DNA of 64,000 nucleotides from Dermabacteraceae bacterium TAE3-ERU27 (GTDB lineage Bacteria; Actinomycetota; Actinomycetes; Actinomycetales; Dermabacteraceae). Position 1 is the stretch's first letter; every line of letters begins with the position of its first letter. The DNA lies in assembly GCA_019218415.1 (NCBI GenBank), contig JAHUUL010000003.1, forward strand, positions 1 to 64,000, written 5' to 3'. The translations under genes and the position numbers were made by a program. The notes beneath the pieces are model-generated. The model was not told where the DNA came from and made no database searches. It was given only the letters and a program-made list of their open reading frames with translations. This document shows positions 16,974 to 27,325 of the stretch, piece after piece.

Positions 16974-18584
16974 GTGAAAGACAGCCAGCAGGGACCCGAG
17001 TGGGAGACGGAAGAAGAAATCTTCGCTGACCCGCACGTTAGGCATACCGAGAAGCTGCCGACGCGAGACGAAGTCGCGCAGTACGCGCTGCGGCCCGACA
17101 CCGCCGCTCAGGAGCCGCCCGCGCTGCCCAAGCCGGCACCCGCAAACGTTTTTGTGGACCCCGACGTCGAGGACGAGGCCGAGCTACCTGATATCGACCG
17201 GCAGCGTGCCCGCTCCGGAGACACGCCCAGCGCTCCCGCGCCGCTGCCGCGCTTCGCGGTCATCCCGGCGCCACTCAAGGTGATCTCCCGCTGGGACATC
17301 GCCCGCGATGCCCTCGCTTTCGCCTGCCTGTTCTCCGTGCTCATTAGCTCCTATACCTGGCGCGAGGTCGGCTACCGCGAAATCGCTGTCCTCCTCACCA
17401 CCGTGCTGGCTCTGTTCAGTATCCCCGCCTGCTACCTGGCGCACGGCAAAATGCGTCCCGTGCCGCCGCGTATCGCGCGCGCTATTCGCTACGTCGGCCA
17501 GCTACCGCTGCTGGCGGTGACGCTCGGCTACATCGGCTACGACCTTTTCCGTTCCCTGCCCGTGCTGTTCTCTCCGCTGCCCGCCGGACCGCCCGTCGGA
17601 CTTTCCGTCGGGGTAGCTCTCGCGTTGGCCGGAACCCTGCTGGCGTTGGAAACCAGGGGGAACGAAGGCATGGTGCCGGGGGAGAGGCAGAAATCCGTCG
17701 CCCGCGCCGCGATCCTGGTACTGACCGGCCTGCTTACCGCGTCGCTCGGCGTGTTCCTGGTGATGGCGGTGGGGCGCGCCGTGCAGGGCGAGCCGGAATA
17801 CGCACTCGCCGTATTCGCGCATGCCCTGGTTGCGCTGGCAATCGCTGGTGTGATCTGCGTTTCCGCGATCAACCGGCAACCTAGCTGGTTTATCTTCTCC
17901 GCCGCTGCCGGGGGCCTGCTGCTGCTCGGCGCGGTGGCCGACAACTCGCTGCGCCTCGCCTACGCCGCTCCGGCCTCCTACGCCATCAACCTGGTCTGGC
18001 TGCCCTGGGTTTGCGCGGTGTTCGCGGTGATGGTTTCTCGCAGCTACGTGCGCACCGTAAAGCTGACCTTCGGCAAGAGCGACTGGGTGCTTTACGCGCT
18101 GCGCACGGCCGAATACTCCCTGCTGCTGCACGCCGTCGGCTTCGTCGCCGCGCTGATCCTGCTGGTGCGCAGCTATCTGGCAGGAGACGGCTACATGGGG
18201 CTGTGGATATTTACCCTGCTCTTCTTGGCGCTCGCCGTCTACCTCTCGCGGTACGCCCATACCGCGATGCTAACGTTCGACGCTGATCGCGCGCGCTCCC
18301 ATGCGGTAGGCGCCGGGGTGGCCCTGTTTAGCGCCGGATTCGTTTCCGTCATCGTGCACACCGTGGCCACGCAGGCTGCCGCCGGGGTGATTACCGGCGG
18401 GCTGGCGCTGATGGTCGGAATCGCCATCGGTCTGATGCTCACCGTGCCGGTGCCGATCCTGGACGAACACGGCGCGCCCGATCTGGAACTGATGTTCGCC
18501 GACGCCCGCCGCCGCTGGGTACTGGTGGTGCGTGACTGCGGCAAGGGTGACTGCGCCGAGGCGCAGGAGGAAACGAGGAACTGA
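16974..18584 (+). CDS. Polytopic membrane protein with acidic N-terminal region, unrecognised
   Basis: 536 residues. The first ~105 residues are hydrophilic, acidic and proline-rich (ADPHV, FVDPDVEDEAELPD look like a loose internal repeat). About ten to twelve hydrophobic segments follow from ~112 to ~505, then a short charged cytoplasmic tail. I see no transporter signature, catalytic motif or known domain that I can name with confidence. GTG start 16974. It precedes uraA by 117 bases on the same strand, but the spacing does not show an operon. Confidence 0.75.
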   Translation: MKDSQQGPEWETEEEIFADPHVRHTEKLPTRDEVAQYALRPDTAAQEPPALPKPAPANVFVDPDVEDEAELPDIDRQRARSGDTPSAPAPLPRFAVIPAPLKVISRWDIARDALAFACLFSVLISSYTWREVGYREIAVLLTTVLALFSIPACYLAHGKMRPVPPRIARAIRYVGQLPLLAVTLGYIGYDLFRSLPVLFSPLPAGPPVGLSVGVALALAGTLLALETRGNEGMVPGERQKSVARAAILVLTGLLTASLGVFLVMAVGRAVQGEPEYALAVFAHALVALAIAGVICVSAINRQPSWFIFSAAAGGLLLLGAVADNSLRLAYAAPASYAINLVWLPWVCAVFAVMVSRSYVRTVKLTFGKSDWVLYALRTAEYSLLLHAVGFVAALILLVRSYLAGDGYMGLWIFTLLFLALAVYLSRYAHTAMLTFDADRARSHAVGAGVALFSAGFVSVIVHTVATQAAAGVITGGLALMVGIAIGLMLTVPVPILDEHGAPDLELMFADARRRWVLVVRDCGKGDCAEAQEETRN

Positions 18585-18700
18585 CGCGCCGCGCCGCGTG
18601 AGCGGCGCAAATAGCGCTTGGGACCGCCCGGGACTATGATTGGTCTGGTCGGCGACGGGGCTGGCCGCAACCCGGCCAATCGCTACGACAGGAACGAAGA

Positions 18701-19990
18701 ATGTCCCTCCCCTGGACCCTCCACGGTGACGGGCGGCATATCGCCCCCGGCGCCATCGTCGCCCCCAACGAACGCCTCAACTGGTTTGCCACCATCGGCT
18801 TCGGCGCTCAGCACGTAATCGCCATGTTCGGCGCCACCTTCCTGGTGCCGCTGCTCACCGGCTTCAACCCCAGCACCACCCTGATGTTCTCGGGCCTGGG
18901 TACCATGCTGTTCCTGCTGATCACCCGCAACCGGGTGCCCAGCTACCTCGGCAGCTCCTTCGCCTTCATCGCCCCGGTGGTCGCCGCCAGCAAGGCCGAT
19001 TCCCCCAGTGCGGCCCTCGGCGCGGTGTTCCTCACCGGTGCGGCCCTGGCTCTGGTCGGCCTGTTCGTGCAGTCCGTCGGCACCAAGTGGATCGGCCAGC
19101 TCCTGCCGCCGGTCGTCATGGGCTCCATCGTGGCGCTGATCGGCTTCAACCTGGCACCCGCCGCCTACAACAACTTCAAAGAAGGCCCGCTGGTAGGCGT
19201 GATCACCCTGGTCACGGTGATCCTGTGCACCGTCAGCTTCAAGAACCTGCTCGGCCGCGTCTCCATCCTGATCGGCGTGGCGGTCGGCTACCTGGTGGCT
19301 CTTGCCACCGGAGCGGTAGATACCGCCAACATCGTGAACGCCGACTGGTTCGGCCTGCCGCAGTTCACCCACCCCACCTTTAACCTGTCGTTCCTGCCGA
19401 TGTTCCTGCCCGTCGTGCTGGTGCTGCTGGCGGAGAACGTCGGCCACGTCACCAGCGTCGCGCAGATGACCGGGAAGAACCTGGACCACATGGTCGGCCG
19501 CACCCTGTTCTCCGATGGCGCTGCGACCATGCTGTCGGCCACCTTCGGCGGTTCCGCCACCACCACCTACGGCGAAAACATCGGCGTGATGGCCGCGACC
19601 CGCGTCTATTCGACCGCCGCCTACTGGGTGGCCGCGATCTTCGCGCTGCTGCTTTCCCTCAGCCCCAAGGTCGGCGCGGTAATCATGAGTGTCCCCGCAG
19701 GGGTGTTGGGCGGCGTCACCTTCGCGCTGTACGGTCTGATCGGCATCATCGGCGTGCGCATGTGGGTAGACGCCAACGTTGATTTCGGTAAGCCGAAGAA
19801 CCAGCTCACCGCCGGTGTCTCCCTGGTGGTCGGCATCGCCGACGTCACCTGGGAACTGGGCGACATCAAGCTGACCGGTATCGCGCTCGGCACCGTCAGC
19901 GCGGTGCTGATCTACCACGTCATGAACGGCATCTCGCAGTGGCGCGGCACCGACGCAGAATCGGAACCGGCAGCGGAAGAAACCGTCTAA
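18701..19990 (+). CDS. uraA: Uracil permease, NCS2/UraA family
   Basis: 429 residues with the 14-segment nucleobase transporter pattern. Key residues match UraA: the Glu in LLAENVGHV, the TFGGSATTTYGENIGVMA motif with its Glu, and RVYS after it. It imports uracil with protons. AGGAACGAAG precedes the ATG. No pyr operon genes are adjacent. Confidence 0.93.
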   Translation: MSLPWTLHGDGRHIAPGAIVAPNERLNWFATIGFGAQHVIAMFGATFLVPLLTGFNPSTTLMFSGLGTMLFLLITRNRVPSYLGSSFAFIAPVVAASKADSPSAALGAVFLTGAALALVGLFVQSVGTKWIGQLLPPVVMGSIVALIGFNLAPAAYNNFKEGPLVGVITLVTVILCTVSFKNLLGRVSILIGVAVGYLVALATGAVDTANIVNADWFGLPQFTHPTFNLSFLPMFLPVVLVLLAENVGHVTSVAQMTGKNLDHMVGRTLFSDGAATMLSATFGGSATTTYGENIGVMAATRVYSTAAYWVAAIFALLLSLSPKVGAVIMSVPAGVLGGVTFALYGLIGIIGVRMWVDANVDFGKPKNQLTAGVSLVVGIADVTWELGDIKLTGIALGTVSAVLIYHVMNGISQWRGTDAESEPAAEETV

Positions 19991-20033
19991 AACGTTTCGC
20001 GGAAAGGGACGAAATAGACCCGCCCGCTAAAAA

Positions 20034-20076
20034 TGAGGGGCCGCCCGGCATCAGCCGGGAGGCCCCTCGTCTTTTC
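20034..20076 (+). terminator. Intrinsic terminator after uraA
   Basis: GAGGGGCC and CCCGGC arms pair with GCCGGG and GGCCCCTC, followed by GTCTTTT. Confidence 0.88.
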
Positions 20077-20160
20077 CCATGAACGCTTCTGCCCGGCGGT
20101 TTCAGTTCCCGCGCAGGGGCCGACATTCCCCGTCTGGCACGACACCGTTAAACTGGCCTA

Positions 20161-20982
20161 ATGGCGAGCCACACTCTTAACCCCCGTCCCTTTGCCGGCC
20201 TTTCCTGCGAGCGCGAACTGGTAGCGCTGCGCGAACTGCTCCCGGCAGCCAGCATGACCCTGCGCCTGAACAAGGAGCACGGCGGCCGCGAGGTAGTTTT
20301 CGCGTCCGTGCTGCCCGCCCTCTGGCCCGCGCTGCACCGTAAGGACGGTACGCTGATGGTCGGCATGCAGGCCACCGTCCCCGGCGGCGATCTCTCCCGC
20401 GCTTTCGCGGCGGCCCTGCTGGAGGCGGCAGAGCTGGAAGCGGGCCAGGCCGTGACCCACTTGCAGATCCCGGACGATGCGCCGACGCTGCAGGAAATCC
20501 TGGACGATAGCGCGCCCGTGGAACTCACCGTGCACGAAACCTTCGACTTCTGGCTGGACGGAGAGGGCGAGCGTACCGAGGACATGTCGGCCGCACTGCA
20601 GGAAGCCAACGACACGATCATGCCCTCCCGCGCGGTTGCCGGGCTGGAGCACGCCTACTGGGTGGACGCGGGCAGCAAGGAACACCTGCGCTGGGTGCGC
20701 AGCGAGGACGAGGAGCGCGTAGTGGACGCGACCGCCCGCCTGCACGCCCGCCGCGAATCCGGCATCGGCGAAGGAACCCGCTTCGTGGGCATGTTCCGCG
20801 CCGAGGGCCTGACCATCCCCGTCTGGGACCTGCCCAAGGGATTCGGCGCCGACGGCGTGAGCGCGGTGGCAGACGAACTGCGCGAGCGTTTCGAGGCTGC
20901 CCTGGCCTGTGAGGACGATCTGACCGTAATGGAACGCCGCGCCCGTGGCGGAATCGTGGCCCGGCAGGTCACCTTGCGATGA
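20161..20982 (+). CDS. DUF5926 family protein
   Basis: 273 residues, soluble. RPFAGLSCERELVALRELLPAASMTLRL at the start and WALHRK/GTLMVGMQ further on match the actinobacterial DUF5926 family as I remember it; no function is known. It lacks membrane segments and obvious catalytic motifs. A TAAACT box (20149-20154) is six bases before the ATG, a leaderless pattern. The next gene, a glycosyltransferase, overlaps it by four bases (ATGA), so the two are translated together. Confidence 0.82.
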   Translation: MASHTLNPRPFAGLSCERELVALRELLPAASMTLRLNKEHGGREVVFASVLPALWPALHRKDGTLMVGMQATVPGGDLSRAFAAALLEAAELEAGQAVTHLQIPDDAPTLQEILDDSAPVELTVHETFDFWLDGEGERTEDMSAALQEANDTIMPSRAVAGLEHAYWVDAGSKEHLRWVRSEDEERVVDATARLHARRESGIGEGTRFVGMFRAEGLTIPVWDLPKGFGADGVSAVADELRERFEAALACEDDLTVMERRARGGIVARQVTLR

Positions 20983-21716
20983 ATACGCAAGACGCGGCAC
21001 TCGCGCCGGCGGTGGGGGAGAAACGCCCCACCGCGGTGGCTGTAATCGTTCCCGCCAAGGATGAGCAGGAACGAATAGCCGACACGGTGCGTGCCGCTGC
21101 CGCGCTGCCGGAGGTGGACCTCGTGGTGGTAGTGGACGACGGCTCGCGTGACGCGACCTCCGCCCTGGCGCGCGACGCTGGCGCTCTCGTCGTCAGGCAT
21201 AAACAGAACCAGGGCAAAGCGGCGGCGATGGAAACCGGCGCGCGCCTGGTGGCTATGCGCGAAGCGGTCGCAGAGACCCCGGCCCGCGCCCTGCTGTTCA
21301 TAGACGCCGACATGGGGGAGAGCGCCGCGGGGGCGGCCCCCCTGATCGAATCCGTGCTGACGGACGGCGTGGACATGGCTATAGCGATCCTGCCCCCGCA
21401 GCCCGGCGCGTCCGGCATGGGGGTGGTGGTGCGCACCGCCAGGCGTGGCATCGAAAAGGCCACCGGCTATGTGGCAAAGCAGCCGCTGTCGGGCACCCGT
21501 TGCATGACCCGCGAAACGTGGGAGGCGTGCCTGCCGCTCGCGCCCGGCTGGGGCGTAGAAACCTCGCTCACCATCGACGCGCTGCGCGCCGGATACGTGT
21601 TACGCGAGGTTCCCTGCCAGCTTAGCCACCGGCCGTCGGGCCGCGACCTGCGCGGTCAGCTACACCGCCTGGGACAGTTAAAGGACGTCTGCCGGGCACT
21701 GCTGCGGAAAAGATAG
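20979..21716 (+). CDS. Family 2 glycosyltransferase (GT-A fold)
   Basis: 245 residues. VAVIVPAKDEQERIADTV starts the nucleotide-binding fold, VVVVDDGSRDAT carries the sugar-nucleotide contact Asp, NQGKAAAMETG follows, and LLFIDADMG provides the metal-binding DxD-like motif. No membrane anchor is present. It is coupled to DUF5926. The acceptor is unknown; the envelope or a polyprenyl phosphate carrier is plausible for this family. Confidence 0.87.
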   Translation: MNTQDAALAPAVGEKRPTAVAVIVPAKDEQERIADTVRAAAALPEVDLVVVVDDGSRDATSALARDAGALVVRHKQNQGKAAAMETGARLVAMREAVAETPARALLFIDADMGESAAGAAPLIESVLTDGVDMAIAILPPQPGASGMGVVVRTARRGIEKATGYVAKQPLSGTRCMTRETWEACLPLAPGWGVETSLTIDALRAGYVLREVPCQLSHRPSGRDLRGQLHRLGQLKDVCRALLRKR

Positions 21717-21730
21717 CCCCTAGGGGAGGG

Positions 21731-23569
21731 CTAGGAAAGCTCCTCGGTGCGACCGGGCAAGCTGGCCAGCAGCGGCAGAGTGACCGCGCAGGCCATTCCC
21801 GCCAGCACCGTGCCGGTGTCGTTCACGAGCATGCCGATCCCCACGGCCAGCGCCAGCGCGCGCAGCACCAGCAGGCCGTCATCACCCCAGCGGCGCGCTA
21901 TAGCCGACGGGCGGCAGGCCACCGCCGCCAGGCAGGCCAGCGCAATCGCCAACACGGGCAGCAGTGCGGGGAAATCCCACACCAGCGTCAGGTTCTGCCA
22001 CGACTTGCGCGCCAGCAGCGGCAGCACCTCGCCATCCAGCAGCTTTTGGAAGAAACGCCCCAGGTGAGAGCGGGCGTCCACTGGGCGCAGCCAGTCCAGG
22101 AAGGCCACCCCCAGCACGGCGAGGGCGGTTCCCACCCCGGCCCAAAACACCCGCGATGGCCGCAGGCGAATCCGCAGCAGCCCCGCCGCCAGCAGCAGCG
22201 TGAACGGCAGCGTGGCCAGCAGGGAACCGAAGTCGGCCCCCATGCCGGGAGCCACACAAACCAGCGCGACCAGCAGGCTGCCGCCCAACACGACGGGCAC
22301 CGCCCAGCGGCGTGGCAGCCGCAGCAGGCCGATGCAGGCAAACGCCCACCCAGCGAGGGCGGTTCCGAATAGGTGGTTAGAGACCCCGTAGAAACGCCCC
22401 GCCCAGAGCGGATCGGCCCCCAGCGGCGCGGCCAGTTGCAGCGGGGATCCCGCCACCGATTCGCCCAGGATTAACAGGGCTACCAACAGGCCGGACACGG
22501 CCTCCGGAGGCAGCGCCGCGGGCAGGAGGCGGCCCGATAGCGCAGCAATCCCCCAGGAGAGCGCCGTCGCCGCGCAGGTAAAGGCCGCAAGCGTGGCCGC
22601 GAGCGCCCAGCCGGGATGATCGGCCCGCCACCACGGCAGCAGATTCACGTACAGCCCGGCCGCGAAAACCAACGGGAAAGAGGTGGCGATCGTGCGCAGC
22701 CAGGCCCGCGCGTGTTTGCCCCGCCAGGCGGCGTAGCCAAGCGCCAGCATCGCGGCAAACCCCGGCAGACAGCACGCCACCAGCGCCGGGGCGGAATAGT
22801 CCAGCACCGCGCGGGCCGCCAGGGAACGATCGGTCACGAACCGCAGCGAATCCCCGTTCACGGCAGAAACCGTGAGGGGCCTGCCCAAAGACTCCGGGCC
22901 AGGCTCCGCCCCCAGCAGGGTGGGCCGCGCGTCGGCCAGCAGAGCCACCCCCGGCTGGCGCGTATTGGGGGAGATAAGAACGCTGCCAGCCGGGAAACCG
23001 GTATCGACGAAAGCCTGCAAACGCGCCGGGCCGGGGGAGGCGCCCGGTCCCGCGTCGGCCACCGAAACCAGCGCCGTGCGGGGCAGGTTCTCGCACCCAC
23101 CCAGCGCCGACAGTAGCGCGTCCAGGCCCTTGGCTCCGTCGGGCAGGTAGACGGTAACGAGCGGGGCAGCGGGGGAGCGCAGCGCGCGAGAAACCTCGGC
23201 CGCGACCTCGCTGGTGTCTGTGGCACCGGAATTTAGGTGCAGTTCCACCGCGCCTCGGCCATCGCCCAGCGGCCCGCCGGCGGGATGACCGTGGGCTGGT
23301 TCGCTAGCGTCCCCCGGGCGATTCCCCGTGCGCAGCGCGCTCAAGCCGTCGGCGTAGCTGCCGGGATGGTGCAGCACCCCGGTGGCTAGCGCGCTCACCC
23401 CGCCGTGGGAGGCCAGGCAGCGCAGGCCGGGAGAAGCCGCGTCGGTATAGGAGAGGTTCGCGGTGACAAACAGCAGCCGCAGCGGTTCCTGCGCGAGCGC
23501 GGCGGAAGGGGCTAACGCACCCAGGCAAAAGGCCGCCAGCAGCAACAGTCGGGGAAGAAAAGACCTCAC
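21731..23569 (-). CDS. Large envelope membrane protein with exported N-terminal domain, unassigned
   Basis: 612 residues. A signal peptide (MRSFLPRLLLLAAFCLGALAPSAALA) is followed by a ~240-residue external domain that looks like a degenerate alkaline-phosphatase-like fold (LFVTANLSYTDAASPGLRCLASHG), then about ten membrane segments. The conserved-looking FYGVSNHLFGT, GADFGSLLA, FLDWLRPVDARSHLGRFF and NDTGTVLAGMA motifs are familiar from uncharacterised actinobacterial membrane proteins; I cannot name a function. It converges on the glycosyltransferase gene with a 14-base gap, so an envelope role is only a guess. Confidence 0.78.
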   Translation of the reverse strand: MRSFLPRLLLLAAFCLGALAPSAALAQEPLRLLFVTANLSYTDAASPGLRCLASHGGVSALATGVLHHPGSYADGLSALRTGNRPGDASEPAHGHPAGGPLGDGRGAVELHLNSGATDTSEVAAEVSRALRSPAAPLVTVYLPDGAKGLDALLSALGGCENLPRTALVSVADAGPGASPGPARLQAFVDTGFPAGSVLISPNTRQPGVALLADARPTLLGAEPGPESLGRPLTVSAVNGDSLRFVTDRSLAARAVLDYSAPALVACCLPGFAAMLALGYAAWRGKHARAWLRTIATSFPLVFAAGLYVNLLPWWRADHPGWALAATLAAFTCAATALSWGIAALSGRLLPAALPPEAVSGLLVALLILGESVAGSPLQLAAPLGADPLWAGRFYGVSNHLFGTALAGWAFACIGLLRLPRRWAVPVVLGGSLLVALVCVAPGMGADFGSLLATLPFTLLLAAGLLRIRLRPSRVFWAGVGTALAVLGVAFLDWLRPVDARSHLGRFFQKLLDGEVLPLLARKSWQNLTLVWDFPALLPVLAIALACLAAVACRPSAIARRWGDDGLLVLRALALAVGIGMLVNDTGTVLAGMACAVTLPLLASLPGRTEELS

Positions 23570-23673
23570 CTACGGGAGTCTAGCCATCCCGGTCTTACCC
23601 GTAACACACTTGCCTGGTCGGATACCCACCGGGGGTGTCAATAGTCCCGTCTAAGACGTGTAAAGATTTACCC

Positions 23674-24033
23674 GTGAAAATCGACCGTAGAGAAAAAATC
23701 CCGCCGTACGAACAGGTACGGCGGGCGCTACTGGACGAGATCGTCTCCGGTGAGCGTCTCCCCGGCGAACGCCTCCCCTCGATCAGGCAGGTAGCGGCAG
23801 ATAACAGCCTCGCTCCCGGCACGGTGGCCCGCGCCTACAAGGAACTAGAAGCCGACGGGTTCATAGTTGCGCGGCGCGGCGGCGGCACCTTTGTTAGCGA
23901 TCCCCTGCCAGCCGCGCACACGGACGGTTACGAACTGGACCGGGCCGCCCTCATCCTCGTCGGCCGTGCCCGGCACGCGGGTTACAGCGATACGGAAATA
24001 GAGCGCGCGCTCGCCGCGGCGCTGCGCCGTTAA
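23674..24033 (+). CDS. GntR-family regulator, YtrA subfamily
   Basis: 119 residues: a GntR winged helix (PPYEQVRRALLDEIVSGERLPGERLPSIRQVAADN, then APGTVARAYKELEADGFIVARRGGGTFV) and only a ~45-residue tail. The short tail without a ligand domain defines the YtrA type, which usually represses a nearby ABC transporter. No such transporter is adjacent here. GTG 23674 fits the usual family start (KIDxxxxxPPYEQ); a longer frame from 23635 is possible. It overlaps the end of the convergent lipid kinase gene by four bases. Confidence 0.88.
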   Translation: MKIDRREKIPPYEQVRRALLDEIVSGERLPGERLPSIRQVAADNSLAPGTVARAYKELEADGFIVARRGGGTFVSDPLPAAHTDGYELDRAALILVGRARHAGYSDTEIERALAAALRR

Positions 24034-24965
24034 CGCTCCGCCACGAGTAGCGCGCCCGCCTCTATCTCAGCGATCAGGCCGCGCGCGCTCCCCGCGGTGT
24101 CCCCGTCTATCTGCACGGGCAGGGGGGAGGCCGTGATTACCTCCAGCCGGTGGGCCGTGTAAAAGTCGGTCTTTGACGCGCGGTGAAAGCGCTTTTTGCT
24201 CGCGGTAAGCACATTGGAAGCCACCTCGGAAAGCCCCGCAAAGCCGCGCCACGCGGCCACCAGTATCTGCAGCGACCCGGAATCCGGCTTCGCTTCGGGA
24301 AGCAGGTTAATTCCGGCGGGAAGTTTGCCGACGTTACCGATCAATACCGTGCGCGCCTGCCTGGTGAAACGCTGCTTATCGTCAAGCCGCAGCAGCACGC
24401 GATGGGAACGGCCCGTCACCTTACGCACCCCGGCCACAACGTAAGCCAGCCAGCCGACCCGTTTCTTGAGGCCCGAATCGGTGGATTCCATGATCGCCGC
24501 GTCAAAGCCGAACCCGGCCATCACCAAGAACAACTCCGGCTGCGAACGGTGCGTTTCCAGCGCGCTTAAACCGTGTCGGAGCCACCCCACGTCTACCCGC
24601 CCGGGCTGGCCGAAAAGGGCGATGCGCAGCGCCGCGAGGGTGTCGTCGATGGGCAAGCCCAGGTTGCGGGCGAGCAGGTTCCCCGTTCCCAGGGGAACTA
24701 TCCCCAGGATGGCCCCGCTGCGCGCTACCTCGCCCGCCACGGCGCGCACGGTGCCGTCGCCGCCCACGGCCAGAATGCGGGTAAACCCCTCCGCGAGGGC
24801 CTGTCGGGCCTGCGTCGCACCGGGATCGCTCACGGTAGTCTCAAAAAACTTTGGCTCCGCGATTTCGGCCTCGGCGCAAAGCTCGCGCACGCGATCACGA
24901 AACGCCTTCGGGTCGGAAGGCTTAACGGGGTTCAGCACCACCGCTACCCGCTGCGTAAATTCCAT
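24030..24965 (-). CDS. Diacylglycerol/lipid kinase
   Basis: 311 residues. The catalytic GGDGTVR motif and [13 protein letters not shown] match DAGK/YegS-like soluble lipid kinases, which phosphorylate diacylglycerol or related lipids with ATP and return them to phospholipid synthesis. [12 protein letters not shown] continues the family pattern. A TATCGT box (24972-24977) is six bases before the ATG, a leaderless pattern. Divergent from serS, with only 48 bases between the starts. Confidence 0.92.
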   Translation of the reverse strand: MEFTQRVAVVLNPVKPSDPKAFRDRVRELCAEAEIAEPKFFETTVSDPGATQARQALAEGFTRILAVGGDGTVRAVAGEVARSGAILGIVPLGTGNLLARNLGLPIDDTLAALRIALFGQPGRVDVGWLRHGLSALETHRSQPELFLVMAGFGFDAAIMESTDSGLKKRVGWLAYVVAGVRKVTGRSHRVLLRLDDKQRFTRQARTVLIGNVGKLPAGINLLPEAKPDSGSLQILVAAWRGFAGLSEVASNVLTASKKRFHRASKTDFYTAHRLEVITASPLPVQIDGDTAGSARGLIAEIEAGALLVAER

Positions 24966-25013
24966 ACGGCTACGATACGACGCGCCACGAGCGGGGCGGG
25001 TAGTCTTATAGGC

Positions 25014-26276
25014 GTGATCGATCTAAAGCTGCTCCGCGAAAACCCCGACCGTGTGCGTGAAAGCCTGCGCGCCCGCCGCCGCCCCACCGACCCGGTAGAC
25101 CGGGTGCTAGAGGTGGACCGCGCCTGGCGTGACGCCACCGCCAGCTTCGAGAGCGCCCGCGCCGAACAGAAGGCGTTCGGCGCGCGGGTGAAGAAGGCCC
25201 AGGGGGCCGAAAAACAGGAACTGGTGGCGCAGGCCAAGGAACTCTCCCAGCGCGTTAAGCAGCTGGAGGCGGAGGCCGGGAGCCTGAACGCCGAACGCGA
25301 GGCGCTCGTAAAGGCAATCCCGAATCTGGCCGAGGGCGCACCAGAGGGTGGCGAGGAGGACTTCATCGTCCGCGAAACCATCGGCGAAGCCCCCAGCTTC
25401 GACTTCCCGGTGCGCGACCACCTGGAACTGGCCGAAAAGCTGCGCGCCATCGACATGCAGCGCGGCGCGAAGGTCTCCGGTGCCCGCTTCTACTTCCTCA
25501 CCGGCGTCGGCGCCCAGCTCGAGCTGGCGCTCCTGAACGCCGCCGTGGACCAGGCCACCTCCTACGGCTTCACGCCGATGATCACCCCCACCCTCGTGCT
25601 GCCCTCCACCATGGACGGCACCGGCTTCCTCGGCGAGCACGCCGACGAGGTCTACCACCTCGATAAGGACGACGACCTCTACCTGGTCGGCACCAGCGAG
25701 GTCGCGCTCGCCGGTTACCACAAGGACGAGGTGCTCGATCTGGAGGACGGTCCGCTGCGCTACGCGGGCTGGTCGGCCTGCTACCGCCGCGAAGCGGGCA
25801 GCTACGGCAAGGACACGCGCGGCATTATCCGCGTGCACCAGTTCCACAAGGTAGAGATGTTCTCCTACTGCAAGATCGAGGATTCTTTCGAGGAGCACGA
25901 GCGCCTGCTCGCCTGGGAAAAGGAAATGCTCGGCAAGATCGACGTGCCCTACCGCGTGATCGATACCGCCGCAGGCGACCTCGGCACCTCCGCCGCCCGC
26001 AAGTTCGACTGCGAGGCCTGGATGCCCAGCCAGGGCACCTACCGCGAGCTGACCTCCACCTCGAACTGCACCCAGTTCCAGGCCCGTCGTCTCAACATCC
26101 GCGAGCGTGTGGACGGCCAGCTGCGCCCGGTGGCTACCCTGAACGGCACCCTGGCCACCACCCGCTGGATCACCGCGATCCTGGAAAACCACCAGCAGGC
26201 CGACGGCTCCGTGGTGGTTCCCGAGGGGCTGCGCCCCTACCTGGGCGGCCGCGAGCTGTTCAGCCCGGTGGCGTGA
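25014..26276 (+). CDS. serS: Seryl-tRNA synthetase
   Basis: 420 residues. The N-terminal coiled-coil arm (about 30-100), motif 2 ([21 protein letters not shown]) and motif 3 ([25 protein letters not shown]) are clear. The open frame extends much further upstream, but GTG 25014 gives the canonical [12 protein letters not shown] start, and TAGTCT (25001-25006) lies seven bases before it, so the mRNA is leaderless. It overlaps the HAD gene by four bases. Confidence 0.97.
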   Translation: MIDLKLLRENPDRVRESLRARRRPTDPVDRVLEVDRAWRDATASFESARAEQKAFGARVKKAQGAEKQELVAQAKELSQRVKQLEAEAGSLNAEREALVKAIPNLAEGAPEGGEEDFIVRETIGEAPSFDFPVRDHLELAEKLRAIDMQRGAKVSGARFYFLTGVGAQLELALLNAAVDQATSYGFTPMITPTLVLPSTMDGTGFLGEHADEVYHLDKDDDLYLVGTSEVALAGYHKDEVLDLEDGPLRYAGWSACYRREAGSYGKDTRGIIRVHQFHKVEMFSYCKIEDSFEEHERLLAWEKEMLGKIDVPYRVIDTAAGDLGTSAARKFDCEAWMPSQGTYRELTSTSNCTQFQARRLNIRERVDGQLRPVATLNGTLATTRWITAILENHQQADGSVVVPEGLRPYLGGRELFSPVA

Positions 26277-27121
26277 GCATGGCAAACGATATGCTGCGCG
26301 AGCTCGCGCTAGCGAGCGCGAAAGCGCCCCACATCGCGGGCGTGGACGTGGATGGCACCCTGGTGGATCACCAGGGGAACATGACCGACCGGGTGCGTGA
26401 AGCGCTCCAGCGCGCCGCTAACAGCGGGCACCACCTGGTGGTTTCCACGGGCCGTAGCGTCGGTGCGACCCTGCCGATCGTGCGCACCGCAGGCCTGGAA
26501 AACGGCCACGTGGTGTGCTCCAACGGTGGCGTGACGCTGCGGCTGGACGCGAACGCCGAGGGCGGCTACCGGGTGATCGACCGCCAGACGTTTTCGCCCG
26601 CAGAGGCGATAGATCAGCTCGCTAACGTCGGTCACGACGTGCACTTCGGGGTAGAGACCGACACCGGCGCCATCTACACGACCCCCGGCTTCACCGATTC
26701 CAGTTTCGGCACCGAAACGATCGAATCGGATCTTGAGCACATGCGTTCGCTGACCGCCGTGCGCCTGGTAGTTTGCGCCCCCTCGCTGACCACCGAGGAA
26801 TTCGATCGCGTGGTGCACGCGAGCGGGCTTTCCGGTGTTTCGTTCTCCGTCGGTTGGAGCGCCTGGCTGGAGATCGCCGGGCAGGGGGTATCGAAAGCGA
26901 CCGCGCTGGAATCTGTGCGCGAGCACCTGGCCGTTCCGGGCGAGAACACGGTTGCCGTGGGGGACGGCAGCAACGATATCGAGATGCTGCGCTGTGCCCG
27001 TTACGGTTTCGCCATGGGGCAGGCCGACGAGGACGTGAAGGAGGCGGCCGACGCCGCCACCGCCACGGTCTGGGACGACGGTGCGGCCCTGGTGCTGGAC
27101 GCCCTCACCGAGCTGGCCTAG
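26273..27121 (+). CDS. HAD-superfamily phosphatase, Cof/IIB type
   Basis: 282 residues. Motif I DVDGTLVD, the Thr-containing STGR motif II, Lys in GVSKATALE (motif III) and motif [12 protein letters not shown] define a Cof-type HAD hydrolase. These act on small sugar phosphates or nucleotide cofactors; the substrate is not evident. The GTG start overlaps the serS stop, so it is co-translated with serS. Confidence 0.93.
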   Translation: MSMANDMLRELALASAKAPHIAGVDVDGTLVDHQGNMTDRVREALQRAANSGHHLVVSTGRSVGATLPIVRTAGLENGHVVCSNGGVTLRLDANAEGGYRVIDRQTFSPAEAIDQLANVGHDVHFGVETDTGAIYTTPGFTDSSFGTETIESDLEHMRSLTAVRLVVCAPSLTTEEFDRVVHASGLSGVSFSVGWSAWLEIAGQGVSKATALESVREHLAVPGENTVAVGDGSNDIEMLRCARYGFAMGQADEDVKEAADAATATVWDDGAALVLDALTELA

Positions 27122-27162
27122 CCTGCTGCCGCCGTTGGCTTTGCGGTAGACTCGACTGGCCT

Positions 27163-27250
27163 GGAGGGTTGACAGAGCGGCCGAATGTGACGGTCTTGAA
27201 AACCGTTGTGCAGTAACCCTGTACCGCGGGTTCGAATCCCGCACCCTCCG
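27163..27250 (+). tRNA. tRNA-Ser (anticodon TGA)
   Basis: Acceptor arms GGAGGGT and ACCCTCC pair, discriminator G at 27250. The anticodon loop reads CTTGAAA with TGA, there is a long variable arm typical of Ser, and GGTTCGAATCC is the T arm. CCA is not encoded. Confidence 0.96.
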
Positions 27251-27257
27251 CGGAAAA

Positions 27258-27292
27258 GCCGCCCCCGGTTCGTTATGAACCGGGGGCGGCTT
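27258..27292 (+). terminator. Terminator after tRNA-Ser
   Basis: A 14-bp stem, GCCGCCCCCGGTTC with its complement, and a five-base loop. The trailing T run is short. Confidence 0.85.
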
Positions 27293-27325
27293 GCTGCGTC
27301 GGCCCCACCTTCACACCAACCCGCG

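Noticed and set aside
24573-25013. Upstream extension of the serS frame (to 567 codons)
   Set aside because: Antisense to the lipid kinase gene; the canonical SerRS start and leaderless promoter are at 25014.
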